A stretch of 64,000 nucleotides of DNA from Tanypteryx hageni (lineage: Eukaryota > Arthropoda > Insecta > Odonata > Petaluridae): positions 125,827,307-125,891,306 of the forward strand of contig CM054114.1 of assembly GCA_028673005.1 (NCBI GenBank), given 5' to 3'. A program made the position numbers and the translations under genes. Position 1 is the stretch's first letter; each line of letters begins with the position of its first letter. Below are positions 34,688 through 46,402 of the stretch, piece by piece. The notes beneath the pieces are model-generated. The model was given only the letters and a program-made list of their open reading frames with translations, ran no database searches and had not been told where the DNA came from.

Positions 34688-34835
34688 CCTCCCTCTCTCC
34701 ACTCTCTATAGTTGTGATCTAACTGGCGACCTCTTTTCTTTGTTTTTCTATCCCTCCCCGCAAACTATTCCACACTCTTATGTCTCGTCTGCTCATCTCT
34801 CTCTCTCTCTCCTACTTTCTCCCTCAGTGGCATCT
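34688..34835. repeat. Pyrimidine tract facing the polypurine tract
   Basis: CCTCCCTCTCTCCACTCTCT at 34688 and TCTCATCTCTCTCTCTCTCT at 34794 are C/T-rich and complementary in composition to the preceding GA tract, so intrastrand pairing is possible. Confidence 0.7.
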
Positions 34836-37165
34836 AAGAGAGAAGGTGGAGGCGGGATGGATGAGATGGTTAACGGTGGACCAAAACACCCATCCCTTTG
34901 GAATCGAGGAATCAACCGTTGCGTCTCTGCCCTTGCCGACACCCTTATAGAGAGTAAGGGAAAGGCGTTTTGTTTCATGTGTTACCGTAAACTTAACTTT
35001 TGCTATCGTTTTCGGTCACAAGAGAGAGAGAGTTTGTGTGTATAAGAGAGTGTTGTTGAAAAACAACCCTTTTAGATCAGTGGGTTTTAGGAATTAGGAG
35101 TGGTAATGCACTGGACCCAAAGCTGTGGATTCAAAACCAAACGTTACAACAATATTTCAGAATCGTTCTAATTAGTTAATGTCAACGATTAGGTGTATCC
35201 GGAGATCTGAGCTAAGAAAAAATACTTGAGTTTTTAAAACCTTGAAAATATTTTTTACCAAATTTACAACAAAAGGATTACAATAATGTTGAAAAACATG
35301 GTTGGTGACAATTGTGCACTTAAGAATTTGAATAAAACCTTATAACATGTGCAAGCGACAAAACATGTGAAGGCAAGGCGGAAACTCCTAAGAGAAGTCG
35401 TTTAAATAAAAGAAAAGCACATAACGCAATCCTTTCATGCTTTCTCCGACAAATTAAAAAAATAAGTGTTTGAGCTAATTAACACAGGAGTTATTTGGAC
35501 ACCATTTATGGTCATGATCTTTTAACATGCGGCCATTTTAAATTGCAATTCATGATTATTTCTTAGCTTATAGGTCAACAAGATCACATTGCAAATGGCA
35601 TGGAAATTAATACCTCTCCGATAGCGTTTTATATTAAAACATGTGAAATGGAGGATGGCCGAATTCCAATTTATGATGAGGGTAACTCCGACATTAGGTT
35701 TTATCAACCTTTTTGTAGATGTTATAGTAATCTTCATCATAAGTTCTGATTTCGTAGGTTATAGCTATCTACTTGTGGTAGTTTATCGACACTCCGTAGA
35801 CCTGAACGTCATGGTTTTTTTATCATGTAATTAACTCATTAAAATCAAATTGAGCAATTACAATGATATATTTAAAAAATAATGATTATGTACGAGGGAG
35901 TTCAGCAAAATTCAGCTTAAATTCATCCGAAGTGCTGAGAAATTTTTCTAAATGATAATGATTCGCTCAACACCCCTGAAGACTTTATACTTAATGGATA
36001 TAAGAAAAGAGTGGGTGTACATGTGTTTGATATCGCGGGCGTCTTGTCTTTCGTCAACGTCTTACGGAGGTCAGATTTTTACAATATTTTAAGATTTATT
36101 ATTGTAGTTATACTTTTAAAATTGTTTCTTTTATCGTCTACTATATAGGAGATGGAGACACCTTGCTGGGTTAGCGCGCACCATGACGACCGATTCCCAG
36201 GAAAACTGGAATAAAATGTTAAACCATTCTGGCGGGCAAATGTTAATGTTAATGGGAAGATAAAGATGCAAGCAATATTGCGTCATTATCCCATGATGCT
36301 TGAACATTACATCCGCTCCTGACTAAAGTAGTCAGGTTCGGGTTGATTTGCCGTCAGCATAATGTACTTAAGTTAGATGCGTGTTTAACGTGCATTATCA
36401 TACATTACCATGTAAAACCGGTTTAAGGCATTTCTTTAGCCTGAGAAGGATTTATTTTTAAATATTACCCGTCCAAGATTTCAAAATTTTTAACGTCTTT
36501 TGGATCTGCTAGTGGCAGGTATCATGATTTTTTTTGACAGTTCCTGTTAAAGAACGACATGTTCCAGCAATGGAGATGGAATAAATTTTCTAAAAAGAAT
36601 TTTTTTAAGGAAAGGTATCAGATATTTTTACTAGACTCATAGCAACTATAAATTTTGAGTCCAATCTTCCATTCTAAAGCAGAGCAAGCAACATAAATTT
36701 GGTGATAGTAATATTTCGAGAAAAAATATTACTCGCTCATAACTCTCAGAACCGCTCAATTACGATCAATATAGATAGTAATTTTATCATTAATTCTATT
36801 AGCAAGCGACCTCTAGGCAAGACCAATCAACTTTCTCTTGGACAGTTAAAATTCTTGAGAAATTACTGAGAACGATATAAAAATATTATGGCAGAGGCCG
36901 CTGAAATTGTGTTGTTTCAAGCTAAACTTTTTCATGCTTTTAATTTTACCCGTTTTACTTACATCTTCAGCATAATCCCAACAAAGTTTGACGGATTCAA
37001 GTTGATTTAATCGCAAGAAAAACAAGGAGCCTTGGGGGCTCTTATGTATCATAACTATTAATGGAATTTCAATGCTGGTTTATATTTGATACTGCGTCCC
37101 GCATTCATATACGAATAAGAAAAAGCAGAAAAACCTTCCATGTCGAATACACCTTTAAACTGTGG
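34836..37165. other. No gene seen; weak tRNA-like word
   Basis: AT-rich. At 35095-35145, AGTGGTAATGCACTGGACCC followed by GTGGATTCAAAAC looks like a very degenerate tRNA-derived sequence. Nothing else is recognisable. Confidence 0.35.
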
Positions 37166-37167
37166 AA

Positions 37168-37313
37168 ACAGGAACGATACAGAGGATTGTTTTTCCCTAG
37201 GACGATAAGAGAACATAACAGGAAAAGATAACGCAGGAAAACAATGGACCCTTGGTGCACTGCACCCCCTGCCATCCACCAAAAAGGTGACTTGCAGGGT
37301 ATCATGTAGATGT
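37168..37313 (+). mobile_element. Non-LTR retrotransposon, 3'-end fragment (beta type)
   Basis: About 146 bp, beginning at the codons for ERYRG and running through a variant of FFPRTIREHNRKR to the 3' hairpin (CCTGCCATCCACC, AAAAA, GGTGACTTGCAGGG) and the tail ATCATGTAGATGTAG. Severely 5'-truncated. No target duplication recognised. Confidence 0.88.
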
Positions 37314-39880
37314 AGAATTGGATACAAGACAATATTAAATAAAGTCGTTTCAACAGACATTTGCTTCTTTTTCCATTCGATTACCAACTAACATATTAGG
37401 TAACAGCTGCCATGTTAGGAACCACGAGAAAAATCCGGTTAAAATTATTTGCATACCTCCCAAGCTACCACGCTAAAAACTTCAAGTTTTAGTTAATGCA
37501 AAACGTATCGATTCTCTATCTCCCGAGTGCGATGTAGAGTTTAAGGAAATATTGTCGAAAACTGCCAAAAGAAACTGCGTCGAAGTTCCCCATCCCCACT
37601 CCGTCTCAGTGTGATTCCCTCCCCTCCCAAATACGATCTTCATTTCCTTCACTCCTGCGAGAATGTTGCCCTCTCGTTAAGGTCAAGGAGAAACGGGTTG
37701 AATCCGCCTCCTCGGGCAACACGTGTGCAACGCTCGCTCCGAAGGGCAAGCCCGACAAGTAAACAGCGACTGGGCAAGACAAGTCAGTGGCGCTTCTTTT
37801 TTTTTATTTATCCATGACTGGTATTTGATGTCAATGGACGCAAAACGTCTCGTAATCTTTTATTTAAAAAAGAGGCTAGGCACCACGATAAATTTTCGTT
37901 TAGACTCGCGCGTTCGTGGGAATGTCGAGTGTGAATTAAATGTAGGAACGACTCGTCTATTACGCACCGACTGATTTTATCCGATTTCCCTCGAATGTAA
38001 TCTATTCGCGTGGTATAATAGCATAGTACAAGCAGCCGTTAACAACCATTACGGTCGAGATATGTCGCATTCGATGCATGTTATTATAAATTTAAACGGG
38101 TCATTTAAGTCCAATGTCATTTTTTATTTGCTCACATACAGAAATTATAAATGGAAACATGCGCTTTTGCTGATTCATAAGATACTGGATGTTACAGACT
38201 TTGTGTTAAACGATGAAACACCGGAGCTAGGTGCAGTTTTTGTTGACAGAAGGAACATTATGAACTTAGTTTGTGGTTGATTTTTAAGATGCGGAATAAA
38301 AGATTAAAGAGTCCGAATCCGTATACCATTCGAGGTTGGTCTATCTGACTTTTAAAAACGTTTACGATCGCAAAAAGAGTCACTGGAATATGTAGAGCCT
38401 TATAATTAGTATCGGACTTGCTGCTACAGATGTAAAAAAATTACTAGCTTATGATATTAGCATACTACAATCTCTAGTATTGAGATCATTTCCCTATCAA
38501 GTTCGTTGAACTAATCAATCAAAATCTCATTTCAACAAAAAAATCTTTTATAAACGTATTTCGGGAAATATTAGTGAATGATGAGCTGCATATTTAATCA
38601 AGTAAGACGTAGTTGAAGCAACGATTATGTTCAAAAGAGAGAGAAATTATAAGTTAACATATTGGTGACATAGAAGTATAAATTATAATGAGGTTTTGTT
38701 GAAGTAGTAATCCTCAGAAACTGAATCGCAGTTCAAATACGTATTTGTCCCTCCCGACGAAGCGGTAAGCTATTTTGAGCCGTGAACTCACCCACGGCGA
38801 ATTATAAATATCGCAACATATTCAAGAGACACGTAGGACGAGTTGGAACACTCGCCTTTTGAGGTCTCTTTTGAGGTCTTGGGCGATTTCAAGCCTCCCC
38901 AAGGTAAGCTTTCGTACCATTCACATTCTCTTAGACTCCATAGATGCGTTTTTTATGACCGAAAAGTTTTCATCGTACGCAATCTATATTTTTAGGAACG
39001 ATGATGGCAAAAACATAATCGGTTTCCTTAGCGAGGAGGTAAGTCGTTTGAAAATAAAAATAATTTCGGGGAAAGAGAGGAAGAGCCAAATCGAGTATTG
39101 GGTAATTAATGAGGTCGGACTTTTTTTAAGTTATCTACAAAGTGTTCGGTTATTACGCTGCGAGAATGAACGCTTTTTGTCCCCGGCGCGGAAAAACGAA
39201 TGGTGAATGGAGAGAATGATTTTTCCTCCATTCCCTTTTTTAAAACTCGAAAAAGTCCGGTTTACACTTCTCTCGTCGTGCTGTTTGGCCACGGATTTTC
39301 TTAATTCTTTTATTCTGTCGAAAGCATTTTACGGCAGTATAAATTTAGAATGTTATGTTTACCAAAAGATAGGTCCCATTTATCTTGTACATACATAATT
39401 ATTTTTAAAGCAAATACCCTGTTCGCTTTGTGAAAAATACTTTATGAAAAACACGTACGATTTGTAAAAACATTCAACAAACATTTTATATTATAACTAT
39501 TTCTAAGAGAATTTACATAAATTTCAACATTGCGGAGAGGTTTGCATGAAACAATAGCTGTTATATAGCTAGGAAATCAAATTAAAAACGTATAATTTTC
39601 CAGTTGTCAACTCAAGTATACGGTGGTAAAATAAATTTATAGATTAATGCCTGTAGTTTCATTGGATTGCTGTGATTTGTCTTTACAAGTGGAATCTTAA
39701 TTTTGACTATTTTTTAGGATAAATATTATGTCATAGAATCTAACTCTGTATATCTATCCTGGTGAATACTTTATTAATTGAAATTTCTAATTAAGAGTTG
39801 AGATGATAAATGGAAATACAATAATGTCTAAATCGAATAATGTTTGTTTCACTTTACAAGTTCCGAATTTGTACCGTGAT
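37314..39880. other. No gene seen
   Basis: AT-rich DNA. Open frames at 37611-37974, 38062-38280 and 38859-39398 have no recognisable domain. A local duplication TTTTGAGGTCT occurs twice at about 38857-38880. Confidence 0.35.
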
Positions 39881-39999
39881 TTGGTATCCAATATTTATTC
39901 ACTTGCAAGTAATACATAAATAAATGCTGGGATAGCGCCCCCAAAACTATGGCGCCCCGGGCAGCCGCCCGGCTCGCCCGTAGCTTAGGTCTGTCACTG
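39881..39999 (-). mobile_element. hAT-type MITE, family A (copy 4, truncated, antisense)
   Basis: The minus strand carries the family-A left end (CAGTGACAGACCTAAGCTAC, then GGGCGAGCCGGGCGGCTGCC and the GGCGCCATAGTTTTGGGGGC block) as far as GAATAAATATTGGATACCAA, where homology stops. It forms the left arm of the palindrome with copy 5. Confidence 0.8.
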
Positions 40000-40194
40000 C
40001 TATTTACTTCTCTATTCGCGAATATAAGACAACTCTCAACCAAAGGTTAAGAGTCGTCTTATATTCGCGAATAGAGAAGTAAATAGCAGTGACAGACCCA
40101 AGCTACGGGCGAGCCCGGGGCGCCAAAGTTTTGAGGGCGCTATCTCGGCATTTATTTATGTATTACTTGCAAGTGAATAAATATTGGATACCAA
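39881..40194. repeat. Palindrome made of an inverted MITE end plus its flank
   Basis: Left arm 39881-40041 and right arm 40045-40194 are inverted copies centred on CCAAAGG at about 40040-40046. Besides the MITE end, each arm has the same 42 bp of flank, including TATTTACTTCTCTATTCGCG and AATATAAGAC, nearly without mismatches. The right arm has lost about 10 bp inside the MITE (GGCGGCTGCC region). This is an inverted duplication, not two independent insertions. Confidence 0.9.
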
Positions 40195-40395
40195 TTTATA
40201 TCGAGGAACAGGCTAGAATTTTGATGGCATCCCTTTTAAGTTTTCATTATAAATAATTATAATATATATAAAGATTTTTATAGAGCGGTGAATAAATTAA
40301 CATTTACTTTGTAAATATCTCAAATAAACATTAACGGAGGAGGGCGCTGGAGTGGTATCTCGCTCGGGGCGCCAACATTCTTCGGGCCTCCCCTG
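40087..40395 (+). mobile_element. hAT-type MITE, family A (copy 5, full length)
   Basis: Starts CAGTGACAGACCCAAGCTAC and ends TTCGGGCCTCCCCTG. The interior has TTGGATACCAATTTATATCG, GTGAATAAATTAACATTTAC and AACATTAACGGAGGAGGGCG. Its left end differs from copies 1-3 (CAGTGACAGACC instead of CAGGGCCGGCCC). No 8-bp duplication is visible, as expected if the locus was rearranged. Confidence 0.8.
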
Positions 40396-41169
40396 GCGAC
40401 AGTGATTATGACTAGACTAGCACGCTTTATATCATATTTATCTTTGCGCTGCACATTGCGATAACAAATTTAAAAGATTTAAATGAAAAATAATTCCAAT
40501 AATCTCATCGTCTTATATTCGAGATTACTTTAAAGTCGGATAAATGCGGTATATTTTTGATCGTTTAAACTAGGTTAACAACGAAACACTTGACGTCATT
40601 CTTGGGAAGTGCAAAACGTTAAGCATGAAATTAAGGCTTCTAATCAAAATAACGTCGCAAAAATAAACTAAAATACGCCGGAATAAACTAACACAAGAAT
40701 AAATACGAAGCACACCTGTTGCCACGAGAAACAATCGATCTGGAGGCGATGAGTTAAAAAGAATTCCACAACAAACCCTACGACAATGCTTCTCTCCGTA
40801 CGGAAAGATATTTCCACTGCAATATTCTATAAAGGAGTTGAAGCGCTCGTTCATGAAAAGAGTCATGTTCCCCGGAGTGTTTTGTCATCGTTTTAAACTG
40901 GCAGCCGTATGGCGTCCGCGAAATCCTCCTCCGCTAACGGTTTCTAGATGAACAGGAATGAGAAAGACTCTTTTTATTATTTCTCAACTCCTCGAGTACC
41001 TTGAGGTGACTCACCCTGAAAGAAAAGGCTCGCTTAATTTCTCAGGGTTTACCCGCGGCAAACACCACAATAAGTGTCTCTTCATCTCGGCATGGGATCA
41101 GTCACCGAAGAACGTGCACTAGCGACATTCACGAGTCGCGAAATGGCGTCGCGGAAAAGGCTACGTCGA
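40396..41169. other. No gene seen
   Basis: Unannotated AT-rich DNA. Confidence 0.4.
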
Positions 41170-41720
41170 AAACGTTTTATGGTTAATACCAAGGAAATAA
41201 AAACCGAGAGAAAAAACTTAAATCTTGTCGGCTCGGAGCGAGTCTGTGAATTTAATTTTAGAATCCTCCTTTTTTGACAAAATATGCATAATTGTTAAAA
41301 ATTTTCATGAAGATAAGCTATTAAAAAATATTGATTCGAAATTATGTTAATATCAAGGAAAGCGCCTCGAATGTCGGCATTTGTCTTTTGCGTGAACTAA
41401 AAACTGAGAGAATTAATATAAATCTTTCGGCCCGGAAAGGGCGTGTGAAATTAATTTTAAAATCCTCCTTTGTCGACAAAATATGCGTAATTGTTAATTA
41501 TTTTCACGGTGATAAATTATTGAAAGTGCTCATTCGAAAAAGTGTTAAGGAAAGCGTCACGAATGTCGGCATTTGTGTTTTAAGTCAAATAAAAAACTGA
41601 AGAATAGATTAAAATTTTACAGGGCCAGGAATGTAATGTAAATGTAATTTTAAAATATTCCTTTGTCGACAAAATACGTTAAATTGTAAGTTATCTTCGC
41701 GGTGTCAAAAACTGCTAATT
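41170..41720. repeat. Three diverged tandem units of about 195 bp
   Basis: The anchor AAAACYGAGAG/AAAACTGAAGA recurs near 41200, 41400 and 41590. Blocks TTAATTTTARAATCCTCCTT, GACAAAATATGCRTAATTGT and GAATGTCGGCATTTGTSTTT repeat at the same spacing. Unit 1 lacks the GAATGTCGGCATTTG block. The divergence suggests an old satellite-like array or local duplication. Open frames crossing it are incidental. Confidence 0.8.
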
Positions 41721-42914
41721 CTTATGTGGAAACATAATAGAATCGTAGATACACGTGCATTTAGCCGCATTCTTTATTTATACCAATTGTGATTAAACAT
41801 TTTATCAAAAGTTATTGGTTAAATCTCTCAACCAACCAGAGAAATTTAAATGTATGCGCATTAAAAATCAACTGATTATCACTTTCTAGATATAAAATGA
41901 TTACGTAATTATGAATAACAATGCAAGCAAGAAAAGAGAGTTATAATTTGCTCATATGAATATTGAACGTGTTATATTACGCGAAAAAATATGATAGACG
42001 TCCTACGACAGTGATAATGAACCTTCTGCTGCATTTGAAATCTCTACAAGGTATTTTAATGAAAGTCTTAAAGACAACCTTACCATTGTCTCCTCATTTG
42101 GAAACTTAAAGGCCACAGAAACGATATTTGTTCAAATAAATTTTAAGAGACTAAACAAAAGAATTTTTAGGCATATTCATCATGAATGCGTTATGGTGTC
42201 AGGTAGTGGCTAATTATGGCGAATGCTATTCGCACCAGTGGTAACTAATTACGTGACCACCTGGGCGCGGAGGAATTCTCGCTTAAAATATCCACATTAC
42301 AATAGACAAGCCTCGACACTGGACGTCCATTTTTAGCGCGCCGTCCGAAGCATAACATGTGTCCAGATTATTTCCTGCCACACACGCACGGCAACGACCC
42401 ATCTTCGCAACCCACTCACCAAAAACCCTCGAGGAAGCGTTATAAACCCACTACCCCATAAATGGTCCACGTAAGGAGTTACATCACAAAATGGCGGACC
42501 GCGGGCGGGAAAAAACGGTGTAGACCATGTGACAACAATGGAATGCTCCGGAAGCCCCAATGGACGTGTCGTGGAGGGGAGATGGAAGGGGGCGAGTCGG
42601 GCGTCTCCCCATCATTCATCCGACACGCCCTCTAAATCCCACCACGCCACGGCGTCCAGGAAACTCCCCCCTTCCTCCCCCCGACCGTTCCACCGTCACC
42701 TCCACTCCTTCCCACACCAGACACCGCTTTTGCCTCCTAATGGCTTCGTCCACCCGAATCAAACTCATGAGATCCGTTACACGAGGCGGCGGAGTATAGG
42801 AGAGGACGGGTGGGAGGGTTATCCTGCGAGGTATACAGCCCACAATGCTGCCTTGCAGCAACTCAAGTGAGAGAACCAGAGAGAACTGAGGAGTGAACGA
42901 CCTCGGGATGGCCC
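41721..42914. other. No gene seen; GC/CpG-rich 42300-42860
   Basis: The AT-rich part is followed by a CpG-containing GC-rich patch just upstream of the GA tract. It could be regulatory, but no motif pins down a promoter. Confidence 0.35.
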
Positions 42915-43500
42915 GCGTGGGGTGAAAGGGGGGAGGGGCAGAGGAGAAAGGAGAGGTTGGATAGGGAGAGAAGAAAGGGTAAGGAGGGTGGGAGGAGAGA
43001 GAGAGGAAGATCAAATAGAGAGGGAAGGGAGTAAGAAAAGATTGAAACGAAGGTATGTCTCGGTAGAGAGGGAGTTGGAAGGTAGGAAGGAAAGGGAGTG
43101 GAGAGAGAGGGAGGAAGGAGAAAAGAACGAGAGGGAGGAACAAGAGGGATTAACGAGGGGGAGGAACAAGAGGGAGGGGGAGATTTGTGAGGTAGTAAGG
43201 AAGGAGATAGAGACGGAATTGGTAGAGGGGGAATGAGGGATGTGGAGAGGGAAAAGGAGGGATGGTGGAGGGGAGAGAGAACGGAGAGTGGAGGGGATAA
43301 GGAGGGAGAGTGGAGGGGATAAGGAGGGAGAGTGGAGGGGATAAGGGGGGAGAATGGATGGGGAAAAGGAGGGAGGTGGAAGAGGGAAAATGAGGGAGGT
43401 TGAAGGGGGAAGAGAGGGGAGGGTGGAGGGAATAATGTGGGAAGGTGGAAGGAGAAAAGGAGGGCGGAGGGGGGAAAGATTGAGGGAGGGAGAGAGAACT
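42915..43500. repeat. Polypurine tract with a 22-bp minisatellite
   Basis: G/A-rich on the + strand. Around 43287-43350 a 22-bp unit (GATAAGGAGGGAGAGTGGAG plus GG) is repeated three times. Antisense Pro/Ser/Leu-rich frames are artefacts. Confidence 0.9.
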
Positions 43501-43863
43501 CGAGGTGAAGTCTGCACCTTCCTTCTTTCTTCCCCCTCCAGTACACACCTACATGCCCTCAAGTGTGGAGAGAAGCAACGGAAAATAGTCCCGAGGAAAG
43601 AGTCGACGCATATTATTACTTTCAGAAGTATTACGAACGAAAGTGGGGTCGCAGGGAAGGGGATTTTTACCCTTTCAAAAACTTCGGTTTCGTTTGTAAA
43701 TATACCGTTTATATTTTACGGTATCTAGCTTAATTTGGGCGGTGCGGATTATTCCTCGGCTTACGGAAGGTCTGAATGGAATATTTCGCCTTTTCGTTTA
43801 TGTAAAATTACCCAGAAAGTTTAAAAGTTTCGACTTTTTTACAATCTCCTGAAAGTGAACCGC

Positions 43864-43901
43864 CACTGAAGACGCCTGCTTAGTGGGCGATATGCGCATG
43901 T
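43864..43901 (+). other. CTGAAGA stem-loop motif (covarying copy)
   Basis: CACTGAAGA at 43864-43872 is followed by helix CGCCT...GGGCG (43873-43889) and ATATGCGCATG. Relative to the 10.3/60.4 kb motifs, the third pair of this helix is C-G instead of G-C, so base pairing is kept while the sequence changes. Confidence 0.55.
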
Positions 43902-44180
43902 TTTTTGTCAATTCGATTGGTGAAACATTTTTCGATTTGACTTAAACGATAAGTTGAGCTAGTTCTGCTCTGAACTATACGCATTGGTAAGATTACCTTA
44001 CACAAGTGTCTTCTTAAATCAGTAACATTTCTTTTTAAATTTACATAAAATCATCAACACTTTATTTCAGTTACAAAGAGGATGGAAATTAAATTACTTA
44101 GCGGAAAATAATAAAAATTTCTTCAGCCTTAATACTTGAAAAGACTTTTGTATGCATTCATATTAGCACTACGTATTAAA
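43902..44180. other. No gene seen
   Basis: AT-rich unannotated DNA. Confidence 0.4.
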
Positions 44181-44429
44181 AAACTAAAATCATCATGAAT
44201 GTATGTACTTAAGTCGACATATACGTACATAATAATAAATAAATAAAACTAAAATCATCATGAATGTATGTACTTAAGTCGACATATACGTACATAATAA
44301 TAAATAAATAAAACTAAAATCATCATGAATGTATGTACTTAAGTCGACATATACGTACATAATAATAAATAAATAAAACTAAAATCATCATGAATGTATG
44401 TACTTAAGTCGACATATACGTACATAATA
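44181..44429. repeat. Perfect 65-bp tandem repeat, about 3.8 copies
   Basis: AAACTAAAATCATCATG starts at 44181, 44246, 44311 and 44376, an exact 65-bp period with no mismatch that I can see. Each unit contains the inverted pair TATGTAC...GTACATA around GTCGAC and ends with AATAATAAATAAAT. The identity implies recent expansion. Confidence 0.97.
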
Positions 44430-45318
44430 GATTATGCTGTGAGCTTATAGTCCGGCCATTCCAACCAATAAAACAGGACCGAGCGAAAGAAACAGATGAC
44501 GACCACGCAAGCGTTACTTAAGGAAGTAGCGCACTTGTTAGGTTTCCGTTGGTCGTTTCCGTGATCATAAAAATATCCTAGTGAAAAAATCTGCAAATAA
44601 CTTTTGATTGCTGTACAAATTGAACTCCAAATTTGAAGAGAGCAAAAACCACTGGCTACCGAAGCAATGAAGTGCGTCTACACAAAACTTAAGAAAAAAC
44701 AAACGAATCAACATTCCGAGGCTAATGAACCGCAAAGGGGAGAGGTACGTTAAGGCCAAGGCCGGAGATATTACTCGTCCAAAACGCAGGCATTGAGGCA
44801 AAAGGGTGTGGCCTTCCTCGAAAGAAACAAAACAACAGCGAAATGCGGTCGAAATTTTCCGAGGTCGATACCCAGATTTCGGAGGTGGTTAGGTGGGATG
44901 AGTTGAGGTACACGCGCCCGTTGGTTGCGTTTTCATCGGATAAGATTGTTGCTCTTTTACAAGGAACGCCCTAATGGAGATACCGTGTACGCCCGACGAT
45001 TTTTTAATTGGATAATATTTTACCTAGTGACATACGAGCATTATTCTTCAAGGCCTTTAAGCAGTACGTAAAGAGTTAAGACGCTAGGTTGAATATATAG
45101 ACAGTATGGCTTTCTTTATCTTGATCAGAAGCTCTTGTAAAGATTTTGATTGTCGCCATCTTAAATAGAATTATTACGGCATCAAATAAATATTTCCTCC
45201 TATTTTGACTATATGAAAGATTTTATATATTTTATTTTTGCATATCCTCTCTTGCGGTAACATATAGACTAAAGACATTAGGTAGGATACATAAACAGTA
45301 GACCTTCCTTTGCTTTAA
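44430..45318. other. No gene seen
   Basis: Antisense open frames at 44565-44913 have no recognisable domain. Confidence 0.35.
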
Positions 45319-46402
45319 TATCTACATCTACATGATACCCTGCAAGTCACCTTTTTGGTGGATGGCAGGGGGTGCAGTGCACCAAGGCTCCATAGTTTTC
45401 CTAAGTTATCTTTTCCTATTATGTTCTCTTATCGTCCTAGGGAAAAACGATCCTCTATATCGCTCCGTTCTACAGTCGATCTCGCGAATCTTATCCTCAC
45501 TGTCCTGCCTTCCGAGATACGTCGGGCTTCTGATAAGTCCTACTACCTCATTCGCTAGTCCCTCCGACATAAATATTTCCAGTAGTTTAAATCTAGCCTG
45601 CAGCCTATGTTCCTCTAACGATGTCCATTTCAGATTTTCTATTAATGATGTTACGCTTTGTTTACTATCGTAATTCCTCTTTACAAATCTAGCTGCCCTG
45701 CGCTGAACCTTTTCTATCTCGTTAGTGAGTCCCTTTTCGTAGGGATCCCACACAGCTGAAGCATATTCGACCTGCATAAATAACATAATTGTTTCACTTT
45801 TTCGGAGCTATTTCGAAATATTCTCCCTATAAAGGCCAGCTTTTTGTTAGCGGCACCTATCAATCGGCGAATGTGGGAGTCCCACGAGAGATCACAATGG
45901 ATCGTGACTCCGAGATATTTAATCGAGTCTGAAACTGGAATCTTTACTCCGTCCAACGAATAATTATTATTCAACGAGATACTCTTGGTTCTCCAGAAGT
46001 TGATGACGCAGCTTTTCTTTTGGTTGATCTCTAACTGCCATTCCTTACACCATGCAGAAATAGCTTCTAGGTCATTTTGGAGATACTGGTGGTCTTCCGG
46101 ATTACTTATTTCTCTATAGATGACGGTGTCGTCCGAAAAAAGCCTAATTTTACTTCTAAATACTGAGCTGATATCGTTTATATAAATTATAAATAATAAC
46201 GGACTAATTACACTACCCTGCGGAACACCAGAGACAAGCTCCACTAAGTTCGAAGATTTCCCATCTATAACAATCTTCTGCTTCCTATGATTTAAAAATT
46301 CACGGATCCAACTAACGGTTTTAGAATTAACGCCTAAGGTTTCTAATTTCGTTATTAACTTCCTGTGAGGTACCATATCAAAGACTTTCCTAAAATCTAT
46401 GT
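45319..46402 (-). pseudogene. Non-LTR retrotransposon copy, frameshifted (beta type)
   Basis: An antisense 5'-truncated copy beginning inside RT motif A (IDFRKVFDMVPHRKL) at about 46402. It contains SGVPQGSVISPLLF and an active-site variant FSDD, where FADD is usual. Near 45775 the frame shifts. Against the 26.7 kb copy, 13 bp (TTGGTTCGACCGC) are missing between GC dinucleotides, so two overlapping frames (45714-46376 and 45406-45786) together cover the protein. The C-terminus FFPRTIREHNRKR, 3' hairpin and TGTAGATGTAGA tail are present. The catalytic Asp pair is kept, but the protein is interrupted. Confidence 0.92.

Noticed and set aside
34069..34702. Long Pro/Ser/Leu-rich open frames on the minus strand, and Arg/Glu/Gly-rich ones on the plus strand
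   Set aside because: They are translations of the GA tract. Every frame is open because the sequence lacks the bases needed for stop codons.
42863..43562. Overlapping 175-227 codon open frames
   Set aside because: Shadows of the 42.9-43.5 kb purine tract.
44181..44429. CRISPR-like array
   Set aside because: The 65-bp units are contiguous identical repeats without spacers, in a eukaryotic context.
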